The position numbers and the translations under genes are program-made. From NCBI RefSeq assembly GCF_003258605.2, contig NZ_CP031264.1, forward strand, positions 1,860,001-1,924,000: 64,000 nucleotides of DNA, written 5' to 3'. The notes under the pieces are model-generated. The model saw nothing but the letters and a program-made list of their open reading frames with translations, was not told where the DNA came from and did no database searches. This document shows positions 1 through 8,438 of the stretch, in pieces. The first letter of the stretch is position 1. The number at the start of each line of letters is the position of its first letter. Source of the DNA: Peterkaempfera bronchialis. Its GTDB lineage: Bacteria; Actinomycetota; Actinomycetes; Streptomycetales; Streptomycetaceae.

Positions 1-366
1 ACGGTCGACCTCGCACCGCCCGACTGCACCCCACCCGGCCCGAACCGCCCCGCCACCGCCTCCCTCCCGGCCCACGGCGACCCACTGCTGCTGGAGTACC
101 GCTGCGACCGCACGGTGACCATTCCCGGAGCCCACACCGCCCGGGTGGACACCCCAGCCGACTGCACATCCGGCTCCAGCGCCCCCAAGGACGTCTACGG
201 CGGAGGCGGACTGGCCACCGGCCTCCTCCCCGAACAACTGCTCTGGCACCTCTTCTGCGTCGACCGCACCACCGACCGCCTCGTGCTCGGCTTCACCGCC
301 CTGCACTACAACCCCGGCACCTCCGGCCTCCCCGGCATCCGCCTCTGGGTCCTGCCGCACTCCTGA
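1..366 (+). CDS. Hypothetical protein, C-terminal part (5' end outside window)
   Basis: The frame is open from the first base and ends at TGA 364-366, giving 121 residues without a start inside the window. I do not recognise the family. The fragment is Pro/Gly-rich, has four cysteines spaced widely (about residues 9, 35, 54 and 85) and a more hydrophobic C-terminal third ending in LWVLPHS. No transmembrane segment is evident. The Cys content and low charge would suit an exported or envelope protein, but that is inference; the N-terminus, which would show a signal peptide, is missing. Confidence 0.6.
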   Translation, partial: TVDLAPPDCTPPGPNRPATASLPAHGDPLLLEYRCDRTVTIPGAHTARVDTPADCTSGSSAPKDVYGGGGLATGLLPEQLLWHLFCVDRTTDRLVLGFTALHYNPGTSGLPGIRLWVLPHS

Positions 367-530
367 CACCCACTCCCCCAGGGCTCCCCAGCCTGGCCGC
401 TGCGGACCACCGGGCGTCCCGGACCATCGAGGGCTCTACCGAGCCGGCATGGGAGGCGGTGGAGCGGCTGCGGGAGGAGTTCGCCCCTGACGACCGTGGG
501 CCCTCTCAGCCCGCAGCGGCCGGCTCGCGG

Positions 531-944
531 TCACTTGGGTGAGTCGATCGCGACAAGCTCGACCTCGAAGCCGTCCTCGTTCTCAAGATAGGCGGCGTGG
601 TGGTCTCCGCCGCCGGCGTGCGGGTGCAGGTCGGGGAACATGAGGCTCCAGCCGTGTTGGGCCGCTTCGGCGACCAGCTTCTCGACGGCGGCAGCGTCCC
701 GGACATGGAAGGCCAGGTGGTTCAGCCCCGGACGGTGGCGGTCGTACCGCTCGACGGTGAGGGCCGGGGACTGTTCGAGGACGACGTAGGTCGGCCCGAG
801 CCGCCAGCTGCGGCCCGCGTCCCAGCTCTGGAAGACGGTGTAGCCGAGGGTCTCCAGCAGCCAGCCGAGCGAGGCAAGGGCGCGGCCGAGGTCGGGCACC
901 CAGAGCTCGACGTGGTGCAGCGTGCCGTGAGTCGGCCGGTTCAT
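531..944 (-). CDS. VOC (glyoxalase/bleomycin-resistance fold) family protein
   Basis: This 137-residue protein shows the two-module beta-alpha-beta-beta-beta pattern of the vicinal oxygen chelate family: HHVELWVPD near the N-terminus opens the first half and LNHLAFHVRD around residue 75 opens the second, ending in FEVELVA. The HHVE and NHLAFH histidines and the late Glu are the usual metal-ligand positions. Family members are dioxygenases, isomerases or drug-binding resistance proteins, and the sequence does not say which. The ATG at 944 is preceded by GAGGTGG. It stands alone on the minus strand. Confidence 0.85.
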   Translation of the reverse strand: MNRPTHGTLHHVELWVPDLGRALASLGWLLETLGYTVFQSWDAGRSWRLGPTYVVLEQSPALTVERYDRHRPGLNHLAFHVRDAAAVEKLVAEAAQHGWSLMFPDLHPHAGGGDHHAAYLENEDGFEVELVAIDSPK

Positions 945-1052
945 GCGGCCACCACCTCAGGACACTCGAAGAACCGGCCGCGCTCGAAGCAGGCTCCGTC
1001 GCCAACGGCGGCCCTGGTCTCGCCCGGCAAGGAGCCGCCTCGTGTGGAACCG

Positions 1053-1088
1053 TCGGCGTCGGCTTCGGCATCGGCATCGGCATCGACT
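1053..1088. repeat. Hexanucleotide TCGGCN tandem repeat in the 945-1389 gap
   Basis: About six consecutive copies of TCGGCN (tcggcg, tcggct, three tcggca, then tcgact) lie in a 445-base stretch between the VOC gene and the HxlR gene. I found no convincing gene in that gap: the frames that stay open give Arg/Pro/Ala-rich shadows without family motifs. It probably holds the promoter of the VOC gene and the 3' region of the HxlR gene. Confidence 0.6.
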
Positions 1089-1389
1089 TCGCTGAGCACG
1101 GGCGTACCTTCCCGACCGACGCTGCACCATCGGCCTACTCGAGACCATCACGGATCACTCGGCAAGGTACGCCCTCCCGCGTTCCTCCCCCAACCGATGC
1201 CCCGGTCCTGGTTGGCATCCAAAGCGGCACCCTCTCGCCGGACCACCACAAGACCCGTCACCGGTGTGGTCGCGGCTGTGGGGATCGCGCGTCGACTCTT
1301 TGCATGGCCGATCGTCAACGGACCACGGAACCATAAGTTCTGACGAGCGGACCGGCCGCCAGGCAGAACGCCTCGACCAGGCCGGGCGC

Positions 1390-1842
1390 TCAGCCGGGAT
1401 AGGCGTCCGTGCGGACCATGGCCACCTCGGCGGGGGGCACCTCCCGGCCGTGGTCGTCCACGAAACCGACGTGGACCGGGCGGTCGGTGTCCGCCACCCG
1501 ACGGAGCATGCTCGGCCCCTCCGGCCAGGGCAGGTGCCTGTCCCCCCACTGCTGCAGCGCGCCGAGCACCACGCTCAGCTCCCGGCCGGCCGGGGTGAGC
1601 ACATACGCGAAGCGCGACCGTGCACCGGGCTCCTGGTAGGGCACCGTCTCCATCACCCCGTACTCGACCAGCGTCCCCAACCGATTGCTGAGCACGTCGG
1701 GGGCGATCCTCAGGCGATCCCGGAACTCGGCGAAACGGGTCTGGCCCTGGAACGCCTCGCGCAGGATCAGGAACGTCCACCGCTCACCGAGCACCCCGAG
1801 GCTGCGAGCGATCGAACACGGGTCGTCGGGAACCTTGGCCAT
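1390..1842 (-). CDS. HxlR-family (winged-helix) transcriptional regulator
   Basis: A 150-residue protein with the HxlR/DUF24 signature at its N-terminus: DPCSIARSLGVLGERW, then a winged helix with RFAEFRDRL and ISxxVLSxRL-like DVLSNRLGTLVEYG, and a wing ending in Y-x-LTPAGREL. Cys9 in the DPCS motif is the position that senses electrophiles or redox state in some family members. It is transcribed divergently from the SDR gene at 1925. The shared 82-base gap carries an inverted repeat, so it probably regulates both genes. Family members usually sense reactive small molecules and control a neighbouring reductase. Confidence 0.9.
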   Translation of the reverse strand: MAKVPDDPCSIARSLGVLGERWTFLILREAFQGQTRFAEFRDRLRIAPDVLSNRLGTLVEYGVMETVPYQEPGARSRFAYVLTPAGRELSVVLGALQQWGDRHLPWPEGPSMLRRVADTDRPVHVGFVDDHGREVPPAEVAMVRTDAYPG

Positions 1843-1857
1843 GACCCCACCCTACAC

Positions 1858-1907
1858 CTGGGTTGCAGATCCATACCCAGAGGTCTAGGTTGTGAATACC
1901 TACCCAG
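1858..1907. promoter_or_regulatory. Candidate HxlR operator in the HxlR/SDR intergenic region
   Basis: CTGGGT (1858-1863) and ACCCAG (1875-1880) form a perfect inverted repeat separated by 11 bases. A second TACCCAG half-site lies at 1901-1907, next to the SDR ribosome-binding site. HxlR dimers bind such spaced dyads between divergent genes; the assignment to this regulator is inferred from position. Confidence 0.5.
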
Positions 1908-1924
1908 ATGGAGGGCGATTCCCC

Positions 1925-2623
1925 ATGCAGATCGCAGGACAGACCGCGCTCGTCACCGGGGCCAACCGGGGCCTCGGCCGACACCTGGCCCAACTGCTGC
2001 GCGACCGCGGCGCCACCGTGTACGCGGCAGCCCGCAACCCCGACTCGGTCGACCTCCCCGGCGTCACCCCGGTCGCCCTCGACATCACCGACCCGGCATC
2101 GGTCGCCGCAGCGGCATCCGCCACCCATGACGTCTCGATCCTCATCAACAACGCCGGCTCGTTCACCCACGCCTCCTTGCTCACCGGGGATCTGGCCGAC
2201 ATCCGCCTGGAGATCGATACGCACTTCTTCGGCACCCTCGCCGTCACCCGGGCGTTCGCCCCACAGCTCGCCGAGCACGACCGCAGCTACGTCCTGAACG
2301 TCCTCTCCGTGCTCTCATGGCTGAGCCTCCCCGACTCCGGCGCCTACTCGGCCGCCAAAGCCGCCGCCTGGTCGCTCACCAACGCACTGCGCCAAGAACT
2401 CGCCCCCCAGGGCACCCGTGTCGCCGCCCTGCACGTCGGCTACATGGACACCGACATGGCCCGCAACGTCGAGTCGGCCAAGTCCGACCCCGCCGACATC
2501 GCCCGCATCGCCCTCGACGCCATCGAAGCCAACCGAACCGAGATCGTCGCCGACGACATCAGCCGCACCGTCCTCAGCGGCCTCTCCGGCGGCGTCGCCA
2601 CCCTCTACCCCCAGGTCGCCTGA
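1925..2623 (+). CDS. SDR family NAD(P)-dependent oxidoreductase
   Basis: A classical short-chain dehydrogenase/reductase of 232 residues. The N-terminal cofactor loop is TGANRGLG, NNAG follows around residue 80, and the catalytic Ser-Tyr-Lys set is visible as the Ser run before YSAAK. Substrate cannot be predicted. I chose ATG 1925 over the upstream in-frame GTG at 1892 because GGAGGG lies at 1910-1915, nine bases before it. The gene is divergent from the HxlR regulator and is the probable target of that regulator, a common arrangement for detoxifying reductases. Confidence 0.9.
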   Translation: MQIAGQTALVTGANRGLGRHLAQLLRDRGATVYAAARNPDSVDLPGVTPVALDITDPASVAAAASATHDVSILINNAGSFTHASLLTGDLADIRLEIDTHFFGTLAVTRAFAPQLAEHDRSYVLNVLSVLSWLSLPDSGAYSAAKAAAWSLTNALRQELAPQGTRVAALHVGYMDTDMARNVESAKSDPADIARIALDAIEANRTEIVADDISRTVLSGLSGGVATLYPQVA

Positions 2624-2724
2624 CCCCCAAGCCCCGGCCCCACGGCAGCGCTCTTCACCCCTCGGACCGGGCGCCCGATCGAGCCGCACACGGCTGGTAC
2701 GGCGCCCCCGACCCCGAGGACACC

Positions 2725-2758
2725 AAAGGCCCCGGACCGTGGTCGGTCCGGGGCCTTT
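2725..2758. terminator. Rho-independent terminator-like hairpin after the SDR gene
   Basis: A perfect 14-bp stem (2725-2738 with 2745-2758) around a 6-base loop, GC-rich in the middle with AAA/TTT ends. It lies between the SDR gene and the minus-strand tRNA-Val, so it can serve both strands. Confidence 0.8.
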
Positions 2759-2774
2759 ACGCTGGTCACGTGGG

Positions 2775-2846
2775 TGGGCGCAGACGGTTTCGAACCGCCG
2801 ACCCCTGCTTTGTAAGAGCAGTGCTCTACCACTGAGCTATGCGCCC
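2775..2846 (-). tRNA. tRNA-Val (anticodon TAC)
   Basis: On the minus strand a full cloverleaf is present: 7-bp acceptor stem GGGCGCA/TGCGCCC with discriminator A, AGCTCAGTGGTAGAGC D-arm, anticodon stem CTGCT/AGCAG around loop CTTACAA (anticodon TAC), and the GGTTCGAAACC T-arm. The terminal CCA is not encoded; the genome reads CCC after the discriminator. Confidence 0.95.
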
Positions 2847-3087
2847 GCGCGGACGTGGCTCCGGGGAGCGGCACGTACACGGCGAAAGGCAAGCGTACCT
2901 GGTCCGGGGAGTGGTCTGCCGCAGTGGGCGGTGGGGTGGGGTCGGGTGGTGGGGGCGGTGTCGTGGGGGGCTGGGGGTGGGAGGATGAGATCGGCGACAA
3001 TGGGTTGTGGATCAGTAGGCCGACGGTCGCACTGCCGTACGGGCGGGGCGCCTGGATGCCGGGCGTGACGCGAGCTTGGAGTGCGAT

Positions 3088-4449
3088 GTGACGGCGGGAA
3101 TCACGCGGGGGCGCCGCAGGTCTGTGCTGGGTGAGCTGGTCGCGCCGCTGGGGGCGGGGGCCGCGCTGGTGGCGGTGGCGCTGGTGGGGGTGCCCGGGTC
3201 GTTCACCGGCGGCGGGACGCGGTCGTGGTGGCGGCGGAACGAGAACATGCGGGCCGATGCGCAGGCTGCGAAGGATGCGGCGGCGCAGGCGTTCTATGAG
3301 CTGGACTCGGCGCAGCGGGATGTGCGGATCTCGGTGGAGACCGTGAAGGCGGTGGACGACTCGCCGGGCGCGCGGCGGGCGGTGGGCGAGTTCGACGAGC
3401 TGTCGCGGCGGGTGGACGAGGTGTCCGGCGCGTATATCGCGGCGCTGGACGCGCATGATCTGGACGCGGACGGGCTGGAGGCGGGGGCGGCGGCGCGGGC
3501 CCGGCGGGATCTGGAGCAGTCGCGGCAGCAGTTGCAGCGGATGAAGGCGGAGCTGGAGAAGTTCCACGGGACGCTGGAGCCGCTGCTCAGCCGGGCCGAG
3601 AGCCAGTTGGCGCAGGTGGCGCCGGCGGTGGAGCGGGCCCGGCAGGCGCTGCTGGGGGCGACGGCTGCGCTGGACGCGGTGCGGGCGGCGGGGCTGCGGG
3701 CGGATGAGCTGGCAGCGCGGCTGGCGGCGCTGGGGCCGGAGCTGACCCGGCTGAACGAGGGTGCCGGGCGGCACGGGGTGCCGGAGACGTTGCAGCGGGC
3801 CGACGATGTCCTGCGGCGGGCGGAGGCGGTGCGGGGCGAGGCCGCGCATCTGCCGGAGCGGGCGCGGGAGATCGACCGGCGGGTGGTGAGCCTGCGGACC
3901 CGGATGCAGGCGCTGGAGACCCGGGCGGGCACGGTGGACCCGACGCTCAGCGAGCTGCGCCGCCGGTTCAGCTCGGAGTGCTGGCAGGACTTGCAGCGGG
4001 TGCCGCAGCAGACGGCGGAGTCGGTGCGGACGGCCCGTACCAAGCTGGAGGAGGCGGCGGCGGCCCGCGACGAGCAGCGGTGGGCGGATGCCACGGCGGC
4101 GCTGGGTACGGCGCGGGCGCTGCTGAACACCTCGGATGGGGCGGTGGCCGCCGTCGGGGAGCGGTTGCGGCAGCTCACGGAGGTGGAGCGCGATCCCAAG
4201 GCGGAGATCGAGCGGACCCGGTTCGCGGTGCGGGACGCGCAGCGGCTGGCGATGGCGGGCCGCAATGCGCCCGACCCCCGGCACGCCGGTCCGCTGGACG
4301 CTGCGGTGGGGCGGCTGGACCGGGCGGTGGAGGGGCTCACCGGTCGGCACCCGGACTACTGGCACTTCCTGCGGGAGACGGCGGCGGTGCGGGAGACGGC
4401 GGCGCAGGTGGTGCAGCAGATCCGGGAGTCCATGGGTTCGGGCCACTGA
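3088..4449 (+). CDS. Membrane-anchored coiled-coil protein of unknown function
   Basis: About 453 residues. A short basic N-terminus (RGRRRS) precedes one transmembrane segment near residues 16-36, followed by a long Ala/Glu/Arg-rich region with heptad-like spacing that should form extended coiled coils to the C-terminus. Only two or three aromatic-rich patches (SWWRRNE after the membrane, HPDYWHF near the end) break the pattern. I do not recognise a catalytic domain. GTG 3088 is preferred to the TTG at 3076 because GGAG lies at 3078-3081. The next gene, FmdB-like, is 57 bases downstream on the same strand and may be co-transcribed. Structural or envelope-linked roles are plausible but unproven. 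Confidence 0.75.
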   Translation: MTAGITRGRRRSVLGELVAPLGAGAALVAVALVGVPGSFTGGGTRSWWRRNENMRADAQAAKDAAAQAFYELDSAQRDVRISVETVKAVDDSPGARRAVGEFDELSRRVDEVSGAYIAALDAHDLDADGLEAGAAARARRDLEQSRQQLQRMKAELEKFHGTLEPLLSRAESQLAQVAPAVERARQALLGATAALDAVRAAGLRADELAARLAALGPELTRLNEGAGRHGVPETLQRADDVLRRAEAVRGEAAHLPERAREIDRRVVSLRTRMQALETRAGTVDPTLSELRRRFSSECWQDLQRVPQQTAESVRTARTKLEEAAAARDEQRWADATAALGTARALLNTSDGAVAAVGERLRQLTEVERDPKAEIERTRFAVRDAQRLAMAGRNAPDPRHAGPLDAAVGRLDRAVEGLTGRHPDYWHFLRETAAVRETAAQVVQQIRESMGSGH

Positions 4450-4506
4450 GGCGGCTGCTCACGCGGTCCGGCTTTCGGTGTCGGACCTGCTGGGTACGCT
4501 GTCGCC

Positions 4507-4728
4507 ATGCCTCGCTATGACTTCCGCTGCCGTTCCTGCGGCGCGACCTTTGAACTCCGCCGTCCCATGTCCCAGGCGAACGCCCCGGCCGTCTGCCCCG
4601 AGGGGCACGAGGACACCGTGAAGCTGCTCTCCACCGTCGCCGTCACCGGTACGGCGGCGGGCGGCGCGGCCTCGGCCGCACCGGCCGGGGGCGGTGGCGG
4701 CTGCTGCGGCGGGGGTTGCTGCGGATAG
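4507..4728 (+). CDS. FmdB-family zinc ribbon protein
   Basis: A 73-residue protein that begins MPRYDFRCRSCGATFE, the hallmark of the FmdB putative regulatory family, with a zinc ribbon built from CRSC and a second C-x(3)-H pair (CPEGH). The C-terminus is a low-complexity Ala/Gly tail ending in two CC pairs, GCCGGGCCG, which could also bind metal. The molecular function of the family is not established. The gene follows the coiled-coil gene and converges on the HAD gene. Confidence 0.85.
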   Translation: MPRYDFRCRSCGATFELRRPMSQANAPAVCPEGHEDTVKLLSTVAVTGTAAGGAASAAPAGGGGGCCGGGCCG

Positions 4729-4783
4729 CCGGAGGACTCACCGGGCGGCAGCAGACGCGGGTGCCGGTGGGGTGCGGCGTGGG

Positions 4784-5641
4784 TCAGGACCGCAGGCGGG
4801 TGAGTTCGCCCTCGCGGACGCGGGCGAGCAGGCGGCGGACGATCTCCTCGCCTGCTGCGGCGCCGACCTGCGGGAGGACGGTGACGCCGGGGCCGGTCCA
4901 GCCGGTGTCGGCCAGTTCGCCGTGGCCGGGGCGGTAGCCGGCGTCGGCGGCCAGGAGGAGTTCGGCGTCGAGCAGGGAGTCGCCTGCGGTGAGCACGGTG
5001 GCGGCGCCGGTCCGGCGCTCCACTTCGGCGAGGGCGGCGCTCTTGGTGAGCGATTCGGGGACGGCGTAGACCTTGCGGCCCTGGAGGGAGACGGTCCAGC
5101 CGCGGTCGACGGCCCAGGCGGTCAGCTCGTCCAGCCAGCCCTCGGGGAGTTGGTCGCGCTCGACGACGAGGTAGGCGAAGAGGTCCTCGGCGACCCGGCG
5201 CTTGAGGGTCCACTCGGGGTCGGCGGTGAGGGCGAGGTGGTGGACGACCTCCTCCAGCGGCGCACAGGACTCGGCGAGGCGGCTGCGCATGTCGGCATGC
5301 CAGTCGTGGTCGGGCTCTCCGTCGACGAGCAGGTGGCCGCCGTTGGCGCAGATGGCGTAGCGGGGGACCCAGTCGGGGTGCGGGCCGGGGAGGTTGACCC
5401 GCTGGTACTGGGCGCGGGTGCGGGTGGTGGCGGGGACGAAGACGCAGGAGCGGATCAGCTCGACCAGGAGTTCGGCGGCGTGCTCGGTCATGAAGGAGAG
5501 CGGCTTGCCGTGGTGCACCTCGACGGCGAGCAGCCGGGGGGCTTCCTCGTCGGGGACGCCGAGGGCGAGGGCGCGCGGCGAGTAGATGAGGGTGCGGTCA
5601 AGGTCGCTGGCGACGAGGAAGCGGGGGGCTGCGCCGGTCAC
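4784..5641 (-). CDS. HAD-superfamily hydrolase of the Ter-linked biosynthetic module
   Basis: A 285-residue HAD phosphatase. Motif I is DLDRTLIYSP close to the N-terminus (nucleophile and acid/base Asp), and the C-terminal metal-binding motif is AGDSLLDAELL. The family type found beside Ter genes is predicted to dephosphorylate an intermediate of an unknown nucleoside-like metabolite. It is the last gene of a minus-strand series (CitE-like, PRTase-TRSP, StiP, HAD). Its GTG start at 5641 overlaps a TGA at 5638-5640 that ends a short frame made by a local duplication (see 5620-5741), suggesting translational coupling. Confidence 0.85.
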   Translation of the reverse strand: MTGAAPRFLVASDLDRTLIYSPRALALGVPDEEAPRLLAVEVHHGKPLSFMTEHAAELLVELIRSCVFVPATTRTRAQYQRVNLPGPHPDWVPRYAICANGGHLLVDGEPDHDWHADMRSRLAESCAPLEEVVHHLALTADPEWTLKRRVAEDLFAYLVVERDQLPEGWLDELTAWAVDRGWTVSLQGRKVYAVPESLTKSAALAEVERRTGAATVLTAGDSLLDAELLLAADAGYRPGHGELADTGWTGPGVTVLPQVGAAAGEEIVRRLLARVREGELTRLRS

Positions 5642-5741
5642 TGGGCGTCGCCTCCTGGGGTGGCCCCGGCCGGGGCGGCGGGAGGTGCAAGAGCGGCGGC
5701 TGGGTAGCGGGGGGCTGCGCCGGTCACTGGGCGTCGCCTCC
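5620..5741. repeat. 86-bp tandem duplication across the StiP/HAD gene junction
   Basis: A 36-base block is identical at 5620-5655 and 5706-5741, offset by 86 bases. Each copy contains the same junction: the last codons GGDAQ and TGA of an upstream frame, overlapping the GTG and first codons (VTGAAPR) of the HAD frame. The similarity continues with a one-base indel beyond the block. The duplication therefore separated two genes that originally overlapped by GTGA. Confidence 0.85.
5638..5727 (-). other. 29-codon reading frame created by the junction duplication
   Basis: GTG at 5727 overlaps the StiP stop codon. The frame then reads VTGAAPR, an Ala/Pro-rich stretch, and GGDAQ before a TGA that overlaps the HAD start at 5641. 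It begins like the HAD protein and ends like the StiP protein. It may only act as a translational bridge. There is no evidence that the peptide is functional. Confidence 0.35.
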
Positions 5742-6956
5742 GCGGGGTGGGGTGACGGCGGTGCCGTGTTCGCCGGTGGCGCCTCGGGTGTAGCGGGGGT
5801 GGATGAGGCCGACGCAGGAGTACGGCAGGCCGTCGACCTCCTCGACGGGGACGCCGCGCTGGGCGGCGAGCAGGCGTACGTGGTCGAGGTCGGCTCCGGA
5901 GCCCCGGCGGGCGAGGATGCGCCAGGGCACGCGCCGCAGCAGGACCCGGGTGGTCTCGCCGACGCCGGGCTTGACCAGGTTGACGCTGTCGATGCCGTAC
6001 TCGGCGCTGATCCGCTCGACGGCGGCCCAGCCCTCCCAGGTGGGGGCGCGGTCTGCGGGGTCGGCCTCGACCAGGTCGGCGGCGTCCTGGACGGCGGCGT
6101 CGCGGACGGCCGGGAAGTGGTCGGTGACGATGTCCAGGAAGGCGCCGGAGACATCGGCGGAGGCCAGGTCGCGGTAGTACTTGGCGCCGTGGAAGTCGTC
6201 CGGTCCGATCAGGTCGGCGCGCAGCACCGTACGGGAGATCAGCCCGGAGACGGTGGAGTTGAGGCAGGCCGAGGGGATGAGGAAGTCGTCCCGGGTGCCG
6301 TAGGTGGAGACGCAGCGGCCGGGGTCGGCGAGTACGGCCAGTTCGGGGTCGAAGCCGGTGCCGTCGAGGGCGTCGTGGAGTTCGCGGGTGATGGCGCCCT
6401 TGCCGGTCCAGCCGTCGAGGAAGACCACGTCCAGCGGGTCGTGGTGGGCGGCCAGGTAGCGCAGGGCGACGGGGTCGATGCCTCGGCCTCGGACGATGGA
6501 GACCGCGTAGTGGGGCAGGTCGAACCCGTGGGCGTACGCGGCCCAACGGCGCATCAGGACGCCGACGGGGGTGCCGGCGCGGGCCAGGGAGGCCAGCACG
6601 AGGGAGCCGCCTTCGGAGCGGGTGCCGCGCTCGGCGAGCAGGGTCTCGGTGACGGCGCCGACGGCGCGGGCGATGCGGGCGGCGGAGGAGCGCAGCGCCT
6701 GGTGGAAGAGCTCCTGGTACTCGGGGCTGGGCTGGTACTCGACCGGCAGCATCTCGGCGTAGTGGGCGCCGCCGGACTGGATGGCCTCCTCCCGCTCCTC
6801 GGTGGGTGCCTCCAGGGGCACCTCGGAGAGGTCGGTGAGCAGCCAGGAGACCTCGTGTGCGGCATAGGAGGAGAACTCCGGCCCGTGCAGGGGCTCGGGG
6901 AGCACTCCCGTGGGCCCGGGCGGGGCCGGGGCGGCGGTGCTGGGCATCGTCGTCAT
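5724..6956 (-). CDS. StiP-type phosphoribosyltransferase with C-terminal Pelota-like domain
   Basis: A 410-residue protein matching the family annotated as cysteine protease StiP but better described as a Ter-associated phosphoribosyltransferase. Visible motifs are the N-terminal EFSSYAAHEVSWLL region, VLASLARAGTPVGVLMRRW, a FLDGWTGKGAITREL PRPP-loop-like segment near the middle, and a C-terminal Pelota-like RNA-binding segment with GLPYSCVGLIHPRYTRG. The ATG at 6956 follows GAAGG. Comparative genomics of Ter systems predicts that these enzymes build a nucleoside-like metabolite with the adjacent PRTase-TRSP, CitE-like and HAD proteins. The 122-base gap to the PRTase-TRSP gene allows one operon. 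Confidence 0.85.
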   Translation of the reverse strand: MTTMPSTAAPAPPGPTGVLPEPLHGPEFSSYAAHEVSWLLTDLSEVPLEAPTEEREEAIQSGGAHYAEMLPVEYQPSPEYQELFHQALRSSAARIARAVGAVTETLLAERGTRSEGGSLVLASLARAGTPVGVLMRRWAAYAHGFDLPHYAVSIVRGRGIDPVALRYLAAHHDPLDVVFLDGWTGKGAITRELHDALDGTGFDPELAVLADPGRCVSTYGTRDDFLIPSACLNSTVSGLISRTVLRADLIGPDDFHGAKYYRDLASADVSGAFLDIVTDHFPAVRDAAVQDAADLVEADPADRAPTWEGWAAVERISAEYGIDSVNLVKPGVGETTRVLLRRVPWRILARRGSGADLDHVRLLAAQRGVPVEEVDGLPYSCVGLIHPRYTRGATGEHGTAVTPPRGGDAQ

Positions 6957-7078
6957 GTTCGCCTTCGGTGATGCGCCGAATGGTTCGGACGGGTGGCCGG
7001 GTTCCCAGGGTCTGGCGGCTGCGGGTACGGGGTCTGTACGGGGGTCTGAGGGGGCTGGGGATGTGAGGCCGCCAGGAT

Positions 7079-8404
7079 TCAAACGTCCCGTTGGTGGGGT
7101 TTGGTTCCCTCCCGGTGCGACCGGGCCGGCCGGTGGGAGGGGACGACGGCCAGCACGACCTGGTCGGTGACCTGCCGCAGCTGTGCCAGCAGGCCCTGGT
7201 CGGGCTGGTGCAGCAGCGGGGTGTCGGCGGCGCTGTCGACCACCGGCACGATGGCGTCGAAGCGGCGGCCGGGGTCGGCGCCGGGGGCGACGTTGTAGGC
7301 GTAGCGCTCGCCGGGGCCGTCGGCCGGGTCGTCGTGGGCGGGGAAGGCCAGCCGGGTGCGGATGGCGTAGCCGGGGTCGTCCACGGCGAGCACGGGTGAC
7401 CGGGTGGTGGTGGAGAAGCGGACCTCGCTGCGGTCCCCGAGGGCGTGGCCGAGTGCTTCGGCGAGGCGCAGCGGTATGTACATCAGCTCTTCGGAGCCGA
7501 GGACGAGGACCCGGCGCGGGGTGCCGGTCAGCGCGGCGGCGAGGCGGCGGCCGAGCTGCGGCAGGGCGGTCTCCAGCCGGTCGCGGTGGCCGGGGGTGAA
7601 GCCGTGGCGGCCGCCGTCGGGCAGGTCGGCGGGCCAGTCCAGGTCGGCGCGGACCAGCGGGGCGGCGAGGGTCCCCGTGATGGCGGCGGGAGTCTCGGCG
7701 TGGGCGTCGATGAGGGCCTGGGCGCGGGCCAGGACGTCCGGGGGCAGGCGGACGGTACCGGTGGCGCCGGCGACCAGGTCCAGGCGGGCGCCGAGGTCGG
7801 CGACGGCCTGGGCGAGGTGTCCGCGCTGCTCGGTGTCGCGCAGGTCGACCAGCGAGACGATCACATAGCGGTCGCGGGGGTGCGCGGTGTGCAGGGCGCG
7901 GATGGTGTTGAGCAGGGTGCGGCCGGTGGAGAGTTCGTCGTCGACCAGCACCAGCGGGCCGCCCGTGGAGAGCAGCCCCGGGTCCTCGGGGAGCAGCAGG
8001 TGGGAGGTGGCGTGGGAGTGCTCCTCCTCGAACCCGCCGACCGGTGCGGCGCCCGGGACGGGGCGCCGGGTGGAGTGCAGGTAGGGGGCGGTGCCGAGGC
8101 CGTCGGCGACGCTGTGGCCGAGGCCGGTGGCGGTCTCGGCGTAGCCGAGGACGACGGCGCGGCGGGCCTGGTCGGGGCCGAGCAGGTCGCGTACCCGGGC
8201 GCCGAGGGCGCGGCCGGCGCCATGCACGGCGGCGGGGAGCTGCGGGACGTGCTTGCCGAGGACGTTGGAGACCAGCAGGTGGGCGCGGCGGGGGTTGCGG
8301 CGCAGCGCGAGGCCGAGCAGGTCGCGCAGCGCCGGGTCGCCGTCCAGGCGGACGTCGAGGTGGTCCGCCACCCACTGGCCGGTCCAGGTGTCCTGCTGCG
8401 TCAA
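7079..8404 (-). CDS. Phosphoribosyltransferase-TRSP domain protein of the Ter module
   Basis: About 441 residues. The N-terminal PRTase half holds VLGYAETATGLGHSVAD and the PRPP-binding loop LVLVDDELSTGRT (about residues 150-165). The C-terminal half is the TRSP domain with LVLGSEELMYIPLRLAEALG and a Thr/Ser-rich FSTTTRSPV. Such PRTase-TRSP proteins occur almost only in Ter-linked operons and are predicted to act in synthesis of a ribosyl compound. The best start is TTG 8404 (LTQQDTW) with a purine-rich GAGAG about nine bases upstream; no in-frame ATG or GTG is better placed. It follows the CitE-like gene across a 215-base gap that contains short tandem repeats. Confidence 0.85.
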   Translation of the reverse strand: MTQQDTWTGQWVADHLDVRLDGDPALRDLLGLALRRNPRRAHLLVSNVLGKHVPQLPAAVHGAGRALGARVRDLLGPDQARRAVVLGYAETATGLGHSVADGLGTAPYLHSTRRPVPGAAPVGGFEEEHSHATSHLLLPEDPGLLSTGGPLVLVDDELSTGRTLLNTIRALHTAHPRDRYVIVSLVDLRDTEQRGHLAQAVADLGARLDLVAGATGTVRLPPDVLARAQALIDAHAETPAAITGTLAAPLVRADLDWPADLPDGGRHGFTPGHRDRLETALPQLGRRLAAALTGTPRRVLVLGSEELMYIPLRLAEALGHALGDRSEVRFSTTTRSPVLAVDDPGYAIRTRLAFPAHDDPADGPGERYAYNVAPGADPGRRFDAIVPVVDSAADTPLLHQPDQGLLAQLRQVTDQVVLAVVPSHRPARSHREGTKPHQRDV

Positions 8405-8438
8405 GGTCGCTGCTCTCTCGGTCGGTTCGGGCCGGCCA

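Noticed and set aside
597-1343. 248-codon plus-strand frame opposite the VOC gene
   Set aside because: It overlaps the VOC gene on the other strand and is low complexity (Ser/Ala repeats from the TCGGCN array).
2605-4446. 613-codon minus-strand frame across the tRNA and coiled-coil gene
   Set aside because: Arg/Pro/His-rich, crosses a tRNA, and opposes a protein with consistent codon bias and a sensible start.
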